Part shown: piece after piece, positions 37,354 to 46,616 of the stretch
Layout: the number at the start of each line of letters is the position of its first letter
Numbering within the stretch: the stretch's first letter is position 1
Assembly: GCF_033406955.1 (NCBI RefSeq)
Contig: NZ_CP137734.1
Location: 4,588,001 to 4,652,000 of the forward strand
Source: Streptomyces violaceoruber
GTDB taxonomy: Bacteria; Actinomycetota; Actinomycetes; Streptomycetales; Streptomycetaceae
Length of the DNA: 64,000 nucleotides
Reading direction: 5' to 3'
Program-made: the position numbers and the translations under genes
Notes under the pieces: generated by a model
Seen by the model: only the letters and a program-made list of their open reading frames with translations
Databases searched by the model: none
What the model was told of the DNA's origin: nothing

Positions 37354-37785
37354 ATGGCCACCGTCGAACTCCGTTTCAGCGCGCTGCCCGAGCACGTCCG
37401 TACCGCCCGTCTGGTGGCGGCCGCGGTGGCGCGCAGGGCCGGAGTGGACGAGGCCGTCCTCGACGAGGTCAGGCTCGCCGTCGGCGAGGCCTGTACCCGG
37501 GCCGTGGGCCTGCATCAGCACGTCGGCATCACGGCGCCGGTCAAGGTGTCGCTGATCGAGGAGGAGAAGCAGTTCTCCATCGAGGTCGGTGACGAGGCGC
37601 CGCACGCGGTCCCCGGGGTCAAGACCTCGGGGGACGCCGTCGACGAGCTGGAGGCCGAGGAGGACGAGATGGGCCTCGCGGTGATCAGCGGACTCGTGGA
37701 CGACGTGGAGGTCTCGGCGGGCGAGGACGGCGGACTGATCCGCATGACCTGGCCCACCGCGTCGGCGGTGCTGCCACCGATCTGA
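37354..37785 (+). CDS. RsbW-like ATP-binding anti-sigma factor, partner of BldG
   Basis: A 143-residue GHKL-fold protein expected to bind BldG and a sigma factor. The fold is clear: N-terminal strand VELRFSALPEHVRTARL, the N-box helix EVRLAVGEACTRAV, and EMGLAVISGLVDDVEV. In the N-box, arginine (R49) stands where RsbW proteins have the Mg-chelating asparagine (EACTNAV), so kinase activity is doubtful. ATG 37354 follows GAGGGGG. The terminator is at 37838-37861. Confidence 0.92.
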   Translation: MATVELRFSALPEHVRTARLVAAAVARRAGVDEAVLDEVRLAVGEACTRAVGLHQHVGITAPVKVSLIEEEKQFSIEVGDEAPHAVPGVKTSGDAVDELEAEEDEMGLAVISGLVDDVEVSAGEDGGLIRMTWPTASAVLPPI

Positions 37786-37837
37786 CCCCCCGCGTCACCC
37801 CCGCCCGACCCCCGCATTCACCCATGTGTCACCCGGA

Positions 37838-37861
37838 GGGCCCCACCTGGTGGGGCCCTTT
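37838..37861 (+). terminator. Terminator of the bldG operon
   Basis: GGGCCCCAC-CTG-GTGGGGCCC followed by TTT, 53 bases past the anti-sigma factor stop. Confidence 0.85.
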
Positions 37862-37887
37862 GCCATGGGCGGACATACATTGGTGCC

Positions 37888-38025
37888 GTGCGGACGTTAA
37901 GTGAATTCATTCACGATCAATGGCATGGGAAATTGATCACCAAGCTGTTCGTGAAACGGATCATCGAGCGGATCACGGAATTAATGCCGGAGGGCCATTA
38001 CTACTTCCGGTGCCCTTGTGGTTGA
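37888..38025 (+). CDS. Candidate 45-residue ORF with two TTA codons
   Basis: GTG 37888 opens MRTLSEFIHDQWHGKL and ends HYYFRCPCG at TGA 38025. TTA, the rare leucine codon read by bldA tRNA, occurs at codons 4 and 32. TACATT (37876-37881) 6 bases before the GTG fits a leaderless start. The base composition is AT-rich for this genome, so it may be non-coding, but an open frame this long with a sensible amphipathic sequence (KRIIERITEL) is notable. No family recognised. Confidence 0.35.
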   Translation: MRTLSEFIHDQWHGKLITKLFVKRIIERITELMPEGHYYFRCPCG

Positions 38026-38054
38026 CAGGGTAATTCCTTTTGTCGTGCACTGTT

Positions 38055-38079
38055 TTGATCGGCTTCCGGTACCTACAAT
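38055..38079 (+). promoter_or_regulatory. Candidate hppA promoter
   Basis: TACAAT (38074-38079) is a good -10 box 44 bases before the hppA start. The best -35-like match, TTGATC at 38055, is spaced only 13 bp; a perfect TTGACA lies at 38022-38027 but lacks a matching -10. The exact element is uncertain. Confidence 0.3.
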
Positions 38080-38122
38080 CCCGTCCACATCTTGAGCTCA
38101 GCCCAAGCGTCAAGGAGGACGA

Positions 38123-40507
38123 ATGGCGGAGCTTCCTACCTCTCATCTCGCGGCTGCCGTGCTGACCGACGGAAACCGCGCGCTGGTCGCGGTCATCGCG
38201 GTCGTCGCGCTGGCAGCGCTGGTGCTCGCGGGTGTCCTGGTGCGCCAGGTGCTCGCGGCGGGCGAGGGAACCGACAGCATGAAGAAGATCGCGGCGGCCG
38301 TCCAGGAAGGCGCGAACGCGTACCTGGCCCGGCAGTTGCGCACGCTCGGCGTATTCGCCGTCGTCGTGTTCTTCCTGCTCATGCTGCTGCCCGCGGACGA
38401 CTGGAATCAACGTGCCGGACGTTCGATCTTCTTCCTGATCGGCGCGGCCTTCTCGGCGGCCACCGGCTATATCGGCATGTGGCTCGCCGTGCGCAGCAAT
38501 GTGCGCGTCGCCGCGGCGGCCCGGGAAGCGACACCGGCCCCCGGCGAACCGGAAAAGGATCTCGCTCTCGTCTCGCACAAAGCGACGAAGATCGCGTTTC
38601 GCACGGGCGGCGTCGTCGGCATGTTCACGGTGGGCCTGGGCCTGCTGGGCGCCTGCTGCGTGGTGCTGGTGTACGCGGCCGACGCGCCGAAGGTCCTGGA
38701 GGGCTTCGGCCTCGGTGCCGCGCTGATCGCGATGTTCATGCGCGTCGGCGGCGGCATCTTCACCAAGGCCGCCGACGTCGGCGCCGACCTGGTCGGCAAG
38801 GTCGAACAGGGCATCCCGGAGGACGATCCGCGCAACGCCGCGACCATCGCCGACAACGTGGGCGACAACGTCGGCGACTGCGCGGGCATGGCGGCCGACC
38901 TCTTCGAGTCGTACGCCGTCACCCTGGTGGCCGCGCTGATCCTCGGCAAGGTGGCGTTCGGCGACTCCGGGCTGGCGTTCCCGCTGCTGGTCCCGGCGAT
39001 CGGCGTGCTCACGGCCATGGTCGGCATCTTCGCGGTGGCGCCCCGGCGCTCCGACCGCAGCGGCATGAGCGCGATCAACCGGGGCTTCTTCATCTCCGCG
39101 GTGATCTCGCTGGTGCTGGTGGCGGTCGCCGTCTTCGTCTACCTGCCGGGCAAGTACGCCGACCTCGACGGTGTCACCGACGCGGCGATCGCGGGCAAGA
39201 GCGGCGACCCGCGGATCCTCGCGCTGGTCGCCGTCGCGATCGGCATCGTGCTCGCCGCCCTGATCCAGCAGCTCACCGGATACTTCACCGAGACCACCAG
39301 GCGCCCGGTCAAGGACATCGGCAAGTCCTCGCTCACCGGGCCCGCCACCGTCGTCCTCGCCGGGATCTCGCTCGGTCTCGAATCCGCCGTCTACACCGCC
39401 CTGTTGATCGGCCTCGGCGTCTACGGGGCCTTCCTGCTCGGCGGTACGTCGATCATGCTGGCGCTGTTCGCGGTGGCGCTGGCCGGCACCGGTCTGCTCA
39501 CCACGGTCGGTGTGATCGTCGCCATGGACACCTTCGGGCCGGTCTCCGACAACGCGCAGGGCATCGCCGAGATGTCCGGCGACGTCGAGGGCGCCGGCGC
39601 CCAGGTGCTCACCGACCTGGACGCCGTCGGCAACACCACCAAGGCCATCACCAAGGGCATCGCCATCGCCACCGCCGTACTGGCCGCCGCGGCCCTCTTC
39701 GGGTCGTACCGCGACGCCATCACCACCGGCGCGGCGGACGTGGGCGAGAAACTCAGCGGCGAGGGCGCGCCGATGACTTTGATGATGGACATCTCACAGC
39801 CCAACAACCTCGTCGGGCTCATCGCCGGTGCGGCGGTCGTCTTCCTCTTCTCGGGGCTGGCGATCAACGCGGTGTCGCGGTCGGCGGGCGCGGTGGTCTA
39901 CGAGGTGCGGCGGCAGTTCCGGGAACGGCCCGGAATCATGGACTACAGCGAGAAACCCGAGTACGGCAAGGTCGTCGACATCTGCACCAGGGACGCCCTG
40001 CGGGAGCTCGCCACGCCCGGACTGCTCGCCGTGATGGCGCCCATCTTCATCGGGTTCACGCTCGGCGTCGGCGCGCTCGGCGCGTTCCTGGCGGGCGCGA
40101 TCGGCGCCGGGACGCTGATGGCGGTGTTCCTCGCCAACTCCGGTGGTTCCTGGGACAACGCCAAGAAACTCGTCGAGGACGGCCACCACGGCGGCAAGGG
40201 CAGCGAGGCCCATGCCGCCACCGTGATCGGCGACACGGTAGGCGACCCGTTCAAGGACACCGCGGGTCCGGCGATCAACCCGCTGCTGAAGGTCATGAAC
40301 CTGGTGGCGCTGCTCATCGCGCCGGCGGTCATCAAGTTCTCCTACGGAGCCGACAAGAGCGTGGTCGTGCGGGTGCTGATCGCGGTCGTCGCGTTCGCCG
40401 TCATCGCGGCGGCCGTCTACGTGTCCAAGCGGCGCGGGATCGCCATGGGCGACGAGGACGACGCCGACCCGGAACCCAAGTCGGCCGATCCGGCCGTGGT
40501 TTCGTAG
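38123..40507 (+). CDS. hppA: H+-translocating pyrophosphatase
   Basis: A 794-residue membrane pyrophosphatase that pumps protons using PPi hydrolysis. The catalytic loop contains DVGADLVGKVEQGIPEDDPR and then NVGDNVGDCAGMAADLFESY; a second acidic cluster is GDTVGDPFKDTAGPA. The GNTTKAITKG segment has lysine at the position that makes the enzyme potassium-independent (alanine in potassium-dependent forms). About 15-16 hydrophobic helices. ATG 38123 follows AAGGAGGACGA. It is downstream of the bldG operon with its own terminator at 40558-40597. Confidence 0.96.
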   Translation: MAELPTSHLAAAVLTDGNRALVAVIAVVALAALVLAGVLVRQVLAAGEGTDSMKKIAAAVQEGANAYLARQLRTLGVFAVVVFFLLMLLPADDWNQRAGRSIFFLIGAAFSAATGYIGMWLAVRSNVRVAAAAREATPAPGEPEKDLALVSHKATKIAFRTGGVVGMFTVGLGLLGACCVVLVYAADAPKVLEGFGLGAALIAMFMRVGGGIFTKAADVGADLVGKVEQGIPEDDPRNAATIADNVGDNVGDCAGMAADLFESYAVTLVAALILGKVAFGDSGLAFPLLVPAIGVLTAMVGIFAVAPRRSDRSGMSAINRGFFISAVISLVLVAVAVFVYLPGKYADLDGVTDAAIAGKSGDPRILALVAVAIGIVLAALIQQLTGYFTETTRRPVKDIGKSSLTGPATVVLAGISLGLESAVYTALLIGLGVYGAFLLGGTSIMLALFAVALAGTGLLTTVGVIVAMDTFGPVSDNAQGIAEMSGDVEGAGAQVLTDLDAVGNTTKAITKGIAIATAVLAAAALFGSYRDAITTGAADVGEKLSGEGAPMTLMMDISQPNNLVGLIAGAAVVFLFSGLAINAVSRSAGAVVYEVRRQFRERPGIMDYSEKPEYGKVVDICTRDALRELATPGLLAVMAPIFIGFTLGVGALGAFLAGAIGAGTLMAVFLANSGGSWDNAKKLVEDGHHGGKGSEAHAATVIGDTVGDPFKDTAGPAINPLLKVMNLVALLIAPAVIKFSYGADKSVVVRVLIAVVAFAVIAAAVYVSKRRGIAMGDEDDADPEPKSADPAVVS

Positions 40508-40557
40508 CCCCGCCCTCCGGACCACCGCACGGATTCGGTCCGGACCTCGCTCAAGGG

Positions 40558-40597
40558 ACGGGCGGACGGCGCGTGTTGACGCGTCGTCCGCCCGTTT
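40558..40597 (+). terminator. Long-stem terminator after hppA
   Basis: A 17-bp stem (40558-40574 with 40579-40595, one G-T pair) with tetraloop GTTG and a short TTT end, 50 bases past the stop. Confidence 0.9.
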
Positions 40598-40743
40598 CGC
40601 GCCCGCGCGCGCCGTCTCACCGTGAGCCTTCTCTCTCTTGGTGCAAATGGCTTCAATACCGTCATAACGGATGTTCGTCCGGTGGATGTCCCCCATCCGG
40701 CGTGTATGTTCCGGGGCCGAGAGCCATGGAAGGGACCAATCCG

Positions 40744-41316
40744 GTGAACAAGAAGCTCGCGGCCGCACTGTCCGGCGGTGCGGTACTGGTACTGGCGCTG
40801 ACGGGATGCAGCAGCAGCGACGACAACGAGAAGCTGGACTCCTGGGCCAAGGACGTCTGCGAGGGGGTGCAGCCGCAGGCCAAGAAGATCGAGGCGGCCA
40901 ACGCGGCCATCCAGAAGGAGACCTCGGACAACAGCACTCCCGCCGAGGTCCAGAAGACCGACGCCAAGGCGTTCCAGGACATGTCCGACGCCTACAAGGC
41001 GATGGGCGCCACCGTCCAGAAGGCCGGCCCCCCGGACGTCGACGACGGCGAGAAGAAGCAGAAGGACGCGGTCACCGAGCTGAACGGCCTCTCCGCCTCG
41101 TACGCCTCCCTGCGCAAGCAGGTGGAGGAGCTCGACACCAAGGACCAGGCCAAGTTCGCCGACGGCCTCAAGGACATCGCCACCGAGCTGAACAAGCTCA
41201 GCAAGAGCGGCAGCAACGCGCTGAAGACCCTGGAGGAGGGCGACGTCGGCCAGGCGATGGCCAAGCAGCCCAGTTGCAAGTCGGCCTCGGTGACCCCGTC
41301 GGCCGCAGAGGGCTGA
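40744..41316 (+). CDS. Small exported lipoprotein
   Basis: A 190-residue lipoprotein. The signal MNKKLAAALSGGAVLVLALTGC ends in the lipobox LTGC (cysteine near 22), followed by SSSDDNE. The mature part is highly helical and charged, with two later cysteines (DVCEG and PSCKS) that may pair outside the cell. No enzyme motif is seen; conserved in Streptomyces next to hppA. GTG 40744 is preferred (AAGGGA about 9 bases before); ATG 40726 in frame is possible. Confidence 0.82.
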   Translation: MNKKLAAALSGGAVLVLALTGCSSSDDNEKLDSWAKDVCEGVQPQAKKIEAANAAIQKETSDNSTPAEVQKTDAKAFQDMSDAYKAMGATVQKAGPPDVDDGEKKQKDAVTELNGLSASYASLRKQVEELDTKDQAKFADGLKDIATELNKLSKSGSNALKTLEEGDVGQAMAKQPSCKSASVTPSAAEG

Positions 41317-41321
41317 CCGGG

Positions 41322-41374
41322 CCGGTCTCCCCACACGCGGACGCGGGCCCGGTCTCCCCACGCGGACGCGGGGC
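41322..41374. repeat. Imperfect 26-bp direct repeat before methyltransferase gene
   Basis: Two tandem copies of CCGGTCTCCCCAC(AC)GCGGACGCGGG (41322-41347, 41349-41374), differing by one AC pair, lie just before the methyltransferase start. Confidence 0.7.
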
Positions 41375-41405
41375 GGGGTGTGGACCGCAGGGCCACAATG
41401 GGGGT

Positions 41406-42923
41406 GTGAGTAACGCCAGCCTGTCCCCCCTGCCCTCCGCCGACCGCCCCGACGTCGCCACCCGGCTGCGGGACGCCTTGCTCGGGGCGTCCTTCACCGC
41501 CGACGGACTGCTGGAGCTGCTCGGCGCCCCCGCCTACGCGGCGCTGTCGCGCAGCGAGACCGTGCCCGCGCTCCGGGCGACCCGCGGCGACACGCCGCTG
41601 GAACTGCTCGTCCGGCTGTTCCTGCTCCAGCAACCCGTCCCCCACGCGCGCGTGGCGGACGTCCTGCCCGTCGACGCCTGCCTGGAGAGCGGCTGGCTCG
41701 ACCACGCGGGCGACGACGAGGTGACGGCCACCGTGGACGTACGGCCCTACGGCGGGCCCGGTGGCGAGGACTGGTTCGTCGTCTCCGACCTCGGCTGCGC
41801 GGTCGGCGGCGCCGGCGGCATCGGCAACCACGCCGAGGGCGTCGTCCTCGGCGTGGGCGGCGCCTCCACGACCCTGGCCGGCCTCACCGTCCGTACGCCC
41901 GTCTCCGCCGCCCTCGACCTCGGCACCGGCTCCGGCATCCAGGCGCTGCACGCCGCCGCGCACGCCACACGTGTGACGGCCACCGACGTCAATCCGCGCG
42001 CGCTGCACATCACCGCGCTCACCCTGGCGCTGTCCGGCGCTCCGGCCGCCGACCTGCGCGAGGGCTCCCTCTACGAGCCGGTCGCCGACGACGAGACGTA
42101 CGACCTGATCGTCTCCAACCCGCCGTTCGTGATCTCGCCCGGTGCCCGACTCACCTACCGCGACGGCGGGATGGGCGGGGACGATCTGTGCCGCTCGCTC
42201 GTTCAGCAGACGGGGGAGCGCCTGAACGAGGGCGGGTTCGCGCACTTCCTCGCCAACTGGCAGCACGTGGAGGGGGAGGAGTGGACGGACCGGCTGCGCT
42301 CCTGGGTGCCGCACGGCTGCGACGCCTGGATCGTCCAGCGCGAGGTGCAGGACGTCACCCAGTACGCCGAGCTGTGGCTGCGGGACGCGGGCGACCACCG
42401 CGGTGATCCCGCCGACTACCAGGCGCGGTACGACGCCTGGCTGGACGAGTTCGAGGCGCGCAAGGTCAAGGCCGTCGGCTTCGGCTGGATCACGCTGCGC
42501 CGGACCGGGGCCGCGGACCCCTCGGTCGTCGCCGAGGAGTGGCCGCACCCGGTCGAGCAGCCGCTCGGCGAGACCGTGCGCGCCCACTTCGACCGCGTCG
42601 ACTACCTGCGCTCCCACGACGACGCGGCCCTGCTGGAGGCGCACTTCACGCTGTCCGGCGAGGTCGTCCAGGAACAGGTCGGACTGCCCGGCGCCGAGGA
42701 CCCGGAGCACGTCGTCCTGCGCCAGAACCGCGGGATGCGCCGGGCCACCCGGGTCGACACCGTCGGCGCCGGTTTTGCGGGCGTCTGCGACGGCACCATG
42801 AGCGCGGGCCGCATCCTGGACGCCATCGCGCAGCTGGTCGGCGAGGACCCGGTGGCCCTGCGCGACCGCACGCCCGCGCAGATCCGTCTGCTGGTGGAGC
42901 AGGGCTTCCTCGAACCGGCGTAG
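41406..42923 (+). CDS. SAM-dependent methyltransferase, NPPF type
   Basis: A 505-residue class I methyltransferase. An N-terminal domain of about 160 residues precedes LDLGTGSGIQAL (SAM loop), TATDVNPRAL, and LIVSNPPFVIS, the NPPF motif used to methylate amide or base nitrogens (PrmC, RlmG or N6-adenine enzymes). The flanking domains match an actinobacterial family (DUF7059/DUF7782-like) with no tested substrate. GTG 41406 is the start; the low-complexity frame upstream is not coding. Confidence 0.88.
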   Translation: MSNASLSPLPSADRPDVATRLRDALLGASFTADGLLELLGAPAYAALSRSETVPALRATRGDTPLELLVRLFLLQQPVPHARVADVLPVDACLESGWLDHAGDDEVTATVDVRPYGGPGGEDWFVVSDLGCAVGGAGGIGNHAEGVVLGVGGASTTLAGLTVRTPVSAALDLGTGSGIQALHAAAHATRVTATDVNPRALHITALTLALSGAPAADLREGSLYEPVADDETYDLIVSNPPFVISPGARLTYRDGGMGGDDLCRSLVQQTGERLNEGGFAHFLANWQHVEGEEWTDRLRSWVPHGCDAWIVQREVQDVTQYAELWLRDAGDHRGDPADYQARYDAWLDEFEARKVKAVGFGWITLRRTGAADPSVVAEEWPHPVEQPLGETVRAHFDRVDYLRSHDDAALLEAHFTLSGEVVQEQVGLPGAEDPEHVVLRQNRGMRRATRVDTVGAGFAGVCDGTMSAGRILDAIAQLVGEDPVALRDRTPAQIRLLVEQGFLEPA

Positions 42924-43143
42924 GGCGGCCCGGCCACCGGGCGTGGGTGCGCGCACCCATTTCTTTTCCCGTGTTCGTCCGCGTCGCCCGCCCCACCCGG
43001 TGTACGGGGGCCGGCCCCGCGCGACGGCACCCGGCGGATCCGTCGGCTCCCCGTTCACCTCGGGTTCGCCTGCCCGCCGCCCGTGCGTGACAGCCTCCCG
43101 GAGGCTGGACACGCGCGGGCTGGAGAAAAGGGGCACGGGGACC

Positions 43144-43341
43144 ATGGAGAGCGGGTCGGCGATCTTCGCGGGAGTGGTGTTCGCCCTGTTCGGGGCCGGT
43201 CTGCTGGTGTGGACCACGACGCGGGTGCGGCACGGCCGGCCCGTCGCGCTCGGTGTGAGCCCCGTCGCATCGGCGACCGTCGCGAGCGTCGCCGCCGTGG
43301 TCGCGCTGGGCCTCGGGGCCTGGTGCCTGACCCAGGTGTGA
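43144..43341 (+). CDS. Small two-helix membrane protein
   Basis: A 65-residue protein with two hydrophobic helices (AIFAGVVFALFGAGLLVW and SATVASVAAVVALGLGAW) joined by a basic loop (RVRHGRP), giving a hairpin topology. Function unknown. ATG 43144 is preceded by GGGGCACGGGGACC, a loose ribosome site. Confidence 0.7.
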   Translation: MESGSAIFAGVVFALFGAGLLVWTTTRVRHGRPVALGVSPVASATVASVAAVVALGLGAWCLTQV

Positions 43342-43610
43342 GGAGCCGGTTGCGCACCCCGGCCGGGGCGCCGCCCGAGTAACCGGGGGATCGCACTCCG
43401 GATACCCGTGTCGGAGCGGGTCAGCACTCCGGGCGGCAGGAACGGGGTTCGTCGGGTTACCGTTCGAGTGGCCGTTGCGGGCTTTTCCCGTTTGACACGG
43501 GGGCGGGAGGTACCGTCACACTCCGCAGCGTCACGATCGAAACACAGAACGACCCGACCCCGGGACCACGGCCTGGGGAGGCCCAGCGTCGACCGGAGAG
43601 AAGAGCGAAG

Positions 43611-46469
43611 TTGTCCCCGACCAGCGAGACCGCGAAGGGCGGCCGACGACTCGTCATCGTCGAGTCGCCCGCCAAGGCGAAGACGATCAAGGGCTATCTC
43701 GGCCCTGGCTACGTCGTCGAGGCGAGCGTCGGGCACATCCGCGACCTTCCCAGCGGCGCGGCGGAGGTGCCGGAGAAGTACACCGGCGAGGTCCGCCGCC
43801 TCGGTGTGGACGTCGAACACGACTTCCAGCCGATCTATGTGGTCAACGCGGACAAGAAGTCCCAGGTCAAGAAGCTCAAGGACCTCCTGAAGGAGTCCGA
43901 CGAACTCTTCCTCGCCACCGATGAGGACCGCGAGGGCGAGGCCATCGCCTGGCACCTCCAGGAAGTCCTCAAGCCGAAGATCCCGGTCAAGCGCATGGTG
44001 TTCCACGAGATCACCAAGGACGCGATCCGCGCCGCCGTCGCCAACCCGCGCGAGCTGAACCAGAAGCTCGTCGACGCCCAGGAGACCCGCCGCATCCTCG
44101 ACCGCCTCTACGGCTACGAGGTCTCGCCGGTCCTGTGGAAGAAGGTCATGCCGCGCCTGTCGGCCGGCCGCGTCCAGTCCGTCGCCACCCGCCTCGTCGT
44201 CGAGCGGGAACGCGAGCGCATCGCCTTCCGCTCCGCCGAGTACTGGGACCTCACCGGCACCTTTGCGACGGGCCGCGCGGGAGACGCCTCCGACCCTTCG
44301 TCGCTGGTCGCCCGCCTCCAGACGGTCGACGGGCGGCGGGTCGCCCAGGGCCGCGACTTCGACTCCCTGGGGCAGCTCAAGAGCGCGAACACCCTCCACC
44401 TCGACGAGGCGAACGCCCGCGCGCTCGCCGCCGCCCTGGAGAACACGCGCTTCGCCGTCCGCTCCGTCGAGTCCAAGCCGTACCGCCGCTCGCCGTACGC
44501 CCCGTTCCGTACGACGACGCTTCAGCAGGAGGCCTCGCGCAAGCTCGGCTTCGGTGCGAAGTCGACCATGCAGGTCGCCCAGAAGCTGTACGAGAACGGC
44601 TACATCACCTACATGCGTACGGACTCCACGACCCTGAGCGACACGGCGGTCTCCGCCGCCCGCGCCCAGGTGACGCAGCTGTACGGCGCCGACTACCTGC
44701 CGCCCCAGCCGCGCACGTACGCCGGCAAGGTCAAGAACGCGCAGGAGGCGCACGAGGCGATCCGCCCCTCCGGCGACCGCTTCCGCACGCCCGCCGAGAC
44801 CGGCCTGACCGGCGACCAGTTCAAGCTGTACGAGCTGATCTGGAAGCGGACCGTCGCCTCCCAGATGAAGGACGCGACCGGCAACAGCATCACCGTGAAG
44901 ATCGGCGGCGCCGCCTCCGACGGCCGGGACGTCGAGTTCAGCGCCTCCGGCAAGACCATCACCTTCCACGGCTTCCTCAAGGCCTACGTCGAGGGTGCCG
45001 ACGACCCGAACGCCGAGCTGGACGACCGCGAGCGGCGCCTGCCGCAGGTCGCCGAGGGCGACGCGCTGACGGCCGAGGAGATCACGGTCGACGGCCACGC
45101 CACCAAGCCCCCGGCCCGCTACACCGAGGCGTCGCTGGTCAAGGAGCTGGAAGAGCGCGAGATCGGCCGCCCGTCGACGTACGCGTCGATCATCGGCACC
45201 ATCCTGGACCGCGGCTACGTCTTCAAGAAGGGCACGGCCCTCGTCCCGTCCTTCCTCTCCTTCGCCGTGGTCAACCTCCTGGAGAAGCACTTCGGGCGGC
45301 TCGTCGACTACGACTTCACCGCCAGGATGGAGGACGACCTCGACCGCATCGCCCGCGGCGAGGCCCAGTCGGTGCCGTGGCTGCGCCGCTTCTACTTCGG
45401 CGAGGGCGACGGCACGGGCGGCGGCGGCGCGGCCGACGCGGGCAACGGGGACGGCGACCACCTCGGCGGCCTGAAGGAGCTGGTGACCGACCTCGGCGCG
45501 ATCGACGCGCGCGAGGTGTCGTCCTTCCCCGTCGGCAACGACATCAAGCTGCGCGTCGGCCGCTACGGCCCCTACGTCGAGCGCGGCGAGAAGGACGCCG
45601 AGAACCACCAGCGCGCCGACGTCCCCGAGGACCTGGCGCCCGACGAGCTGTCCGTGGAACTGGCGGAGGAACTGCTCGCCAAGCCGAGCGGCGACTTCGA
45701 GCTGGGCACCGACCCGGCCACCGGCCACGCCATCGTCGCCAAGGACGGCCGCTACGGCCCGTACGTCACCGAGGTGCTCCCCGAGGGCACCCCGAAGACC
45801 GGCAAGAACGCCGTGAAGCCGCGCACCGCCTCGCTGTTCAAGTCGATGTCGCTGGACACGGTGACCCTCGACGACGCCCTGAAGCTCATGTCGCTGCCGC
45901 GGGTCGTCGGCGCCGACGCGGAGGGCGTGGAGATCACCGCGCAGAACGGCCGCTACGGCCCGTACCTGAAGAAGGGCACGGACTCGCGGTCCCTCCAGAC
46001 CGAGGATCAGCTCTTCGAGATCACGCTGGAGGAGGCGCTGGCGATCTACGCCCAGCCCAAGCAGCGTGGCCGGGCCGCGGCCAAGCCGCCGCTGAAGGAG
46101 CTGGGCACCGACCCGGTCAGCGAGAAGCCGGTCGTGGTGAAGGACGGCCGCTTCGGCCCGTACGTCACCGACGGCGAGACCAACGCGACCCTGCGCTCCG
46201 ACGACAGCGTCGAGGAGATCACCCCCGAGCGGGGCTACGAGCTGCTCGCCGAGAAGCGTGCCAAGGGGCCCGCCAAGAAGACGGCGAAGAAGGCCGTGAA
46301 GAAGACGGCCGCCAAGAAGGCCCCGGCCAAGAAGGCGGCGGCGACCAAGAAGACGGCCGCCGCGAAGACCATGGCGGCCAAGAAGACCGCCGCCAAGAGC
46401 ACCGCGAAGAAGACGACCGCCAAGACGGCGGCGAAGAAGGCGACCGCGTCGAAGACGTCGGAGGACTGA
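43611..46469 (+). CDS. topA: DNA topoisomerase I
   Basis: A 952-residue type IA topoisomerase that relaxes negative supercoils. The Toprim domain (LVIVESPAKAKTI, then ATDEDREGEAIAW) is followed by the cleavage domain with active-site Y334 (GYITYMRTDSTTL). The C-terminus lacks zinc fingers; it has about four copies of a GRYGPYV/GRFGPYV repeat (TopoI C-terminal domain) and ends in a 70-residue Lys/Ala tail (KKTAAKKAPAKKAAATKK) like a histone tail. TTG 43611 is the start: it gives the length known for Streptomyces TopA and stands 12 bases after GGAGAG. TTGACA at 43492 may be part of its promoter. Confidence 0.95.
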   Translation: MSPTSETAKGGRRLVIVESPAKAKTIKGYLGPGYVVEASVGHIRDLPSGAAEVPEKYTGEVRRLGVDVEHDFQPIYVVNADKKSQVKKLKDLLKESDELFLATDEDREGEAIAWHLQEVLKPKIPVKRMVFHEITKDAIRAAVANPRELNQKLVDAQETRRILDRLYGYEVSPVLWKKVMPRLSAGRVQSVATRLVVERERERIAFRSAEYWDLTGTFATGRAGDASDPSSLVARLQTVDGRRVAQGRDFDSLGQLKSANTLHLDEANARALAAALENTRFAVRSVESKPYRRSPYAPFRTTTLQQEASRKLGFGAKSTMQVAQKLYENGYITYMRTDSTTLSDTAVSAARAQVTQLYGADYLPPQPRTYAGKVKNAQEAHEAIRPSGDRFRTPAETGLTGDQFKLYELIWKRTVASQMKDATGNSITVKIGGAASDGRDVEFSASGKTITFHGFLKAYVEGADDPNAELDDRERRLPQVAEGDALTAEEITVDGHATKPPARYTEASLVKELEEREIGRPSTYASIIGTILDRGYVFKKGTALVPSFLSFAVVNLLEKHFGRLVDYDFTARMEDDLDRIARGEAQSVPWLRRFYFGEGDGTGGGGAADAGNGDGDHLGGLKELVTDLGAIDAREVSSFPVGNDIKLRVGRYGPYVERGEKDAENHQRADVPEDLAPDELSVELAEELLAKPSGDFELGTDPATGHAIVAKDGRYGPYVTEVLPEGTPKTGKNAVKPRTASLFKSMSLDTVTLDDALKLMSLPRVVGADAEGVEITAQNGRYGPYLKKGTDSRSLQTEDQLFEITLEEALAIYAQPKQRGRAAAKPPLKELGTDPVSEKPVVVKDGRFGPYVTDGETNATLRSDDSVEEITPERGYELLAEKRAKGPAKKTAKKAVKKTAAKKAPAKKAAATKKTAAAKTMAAKKTAAKSTAKKTTAKTAAKKATASKTSED

Positions 46470-46530
46470 GCCCGGCTCAGACCCGCCCGCTCCTCCGCAC
46501 GTCTCCACGCGCGCGCTCTTCGCAAAACGA

Positions 46531-46561
46531 ACGCCCCGGCATCATTTCGGTGTCGGGGCGT
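46531..46561 (+). terminator. Terminator after topA
   Basis: ACGCCCCGGCA (46531-46541) pairs with TGTCGGGGCGT (46551-46561) through a 9-base loop, 62 bases past the topA stop. Confidence 0.75.
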
Positions 46562-46616
46562 GCGTACGTTCGGCCGGGCGCACCGGACTGTCGGCGGCGA
46601 CCGATAGGCTGAACGC

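Noticed and set aside
40992-46508. 1838-codon open frame on the minus strand opposite the lipoprotein, methyltransferase and topA genes
   Set aside because: It is a shadow frame caused by high GC; the plus-strand genes have clear families and the frame's protein is Arg/Gly/Val-rich nonsense.
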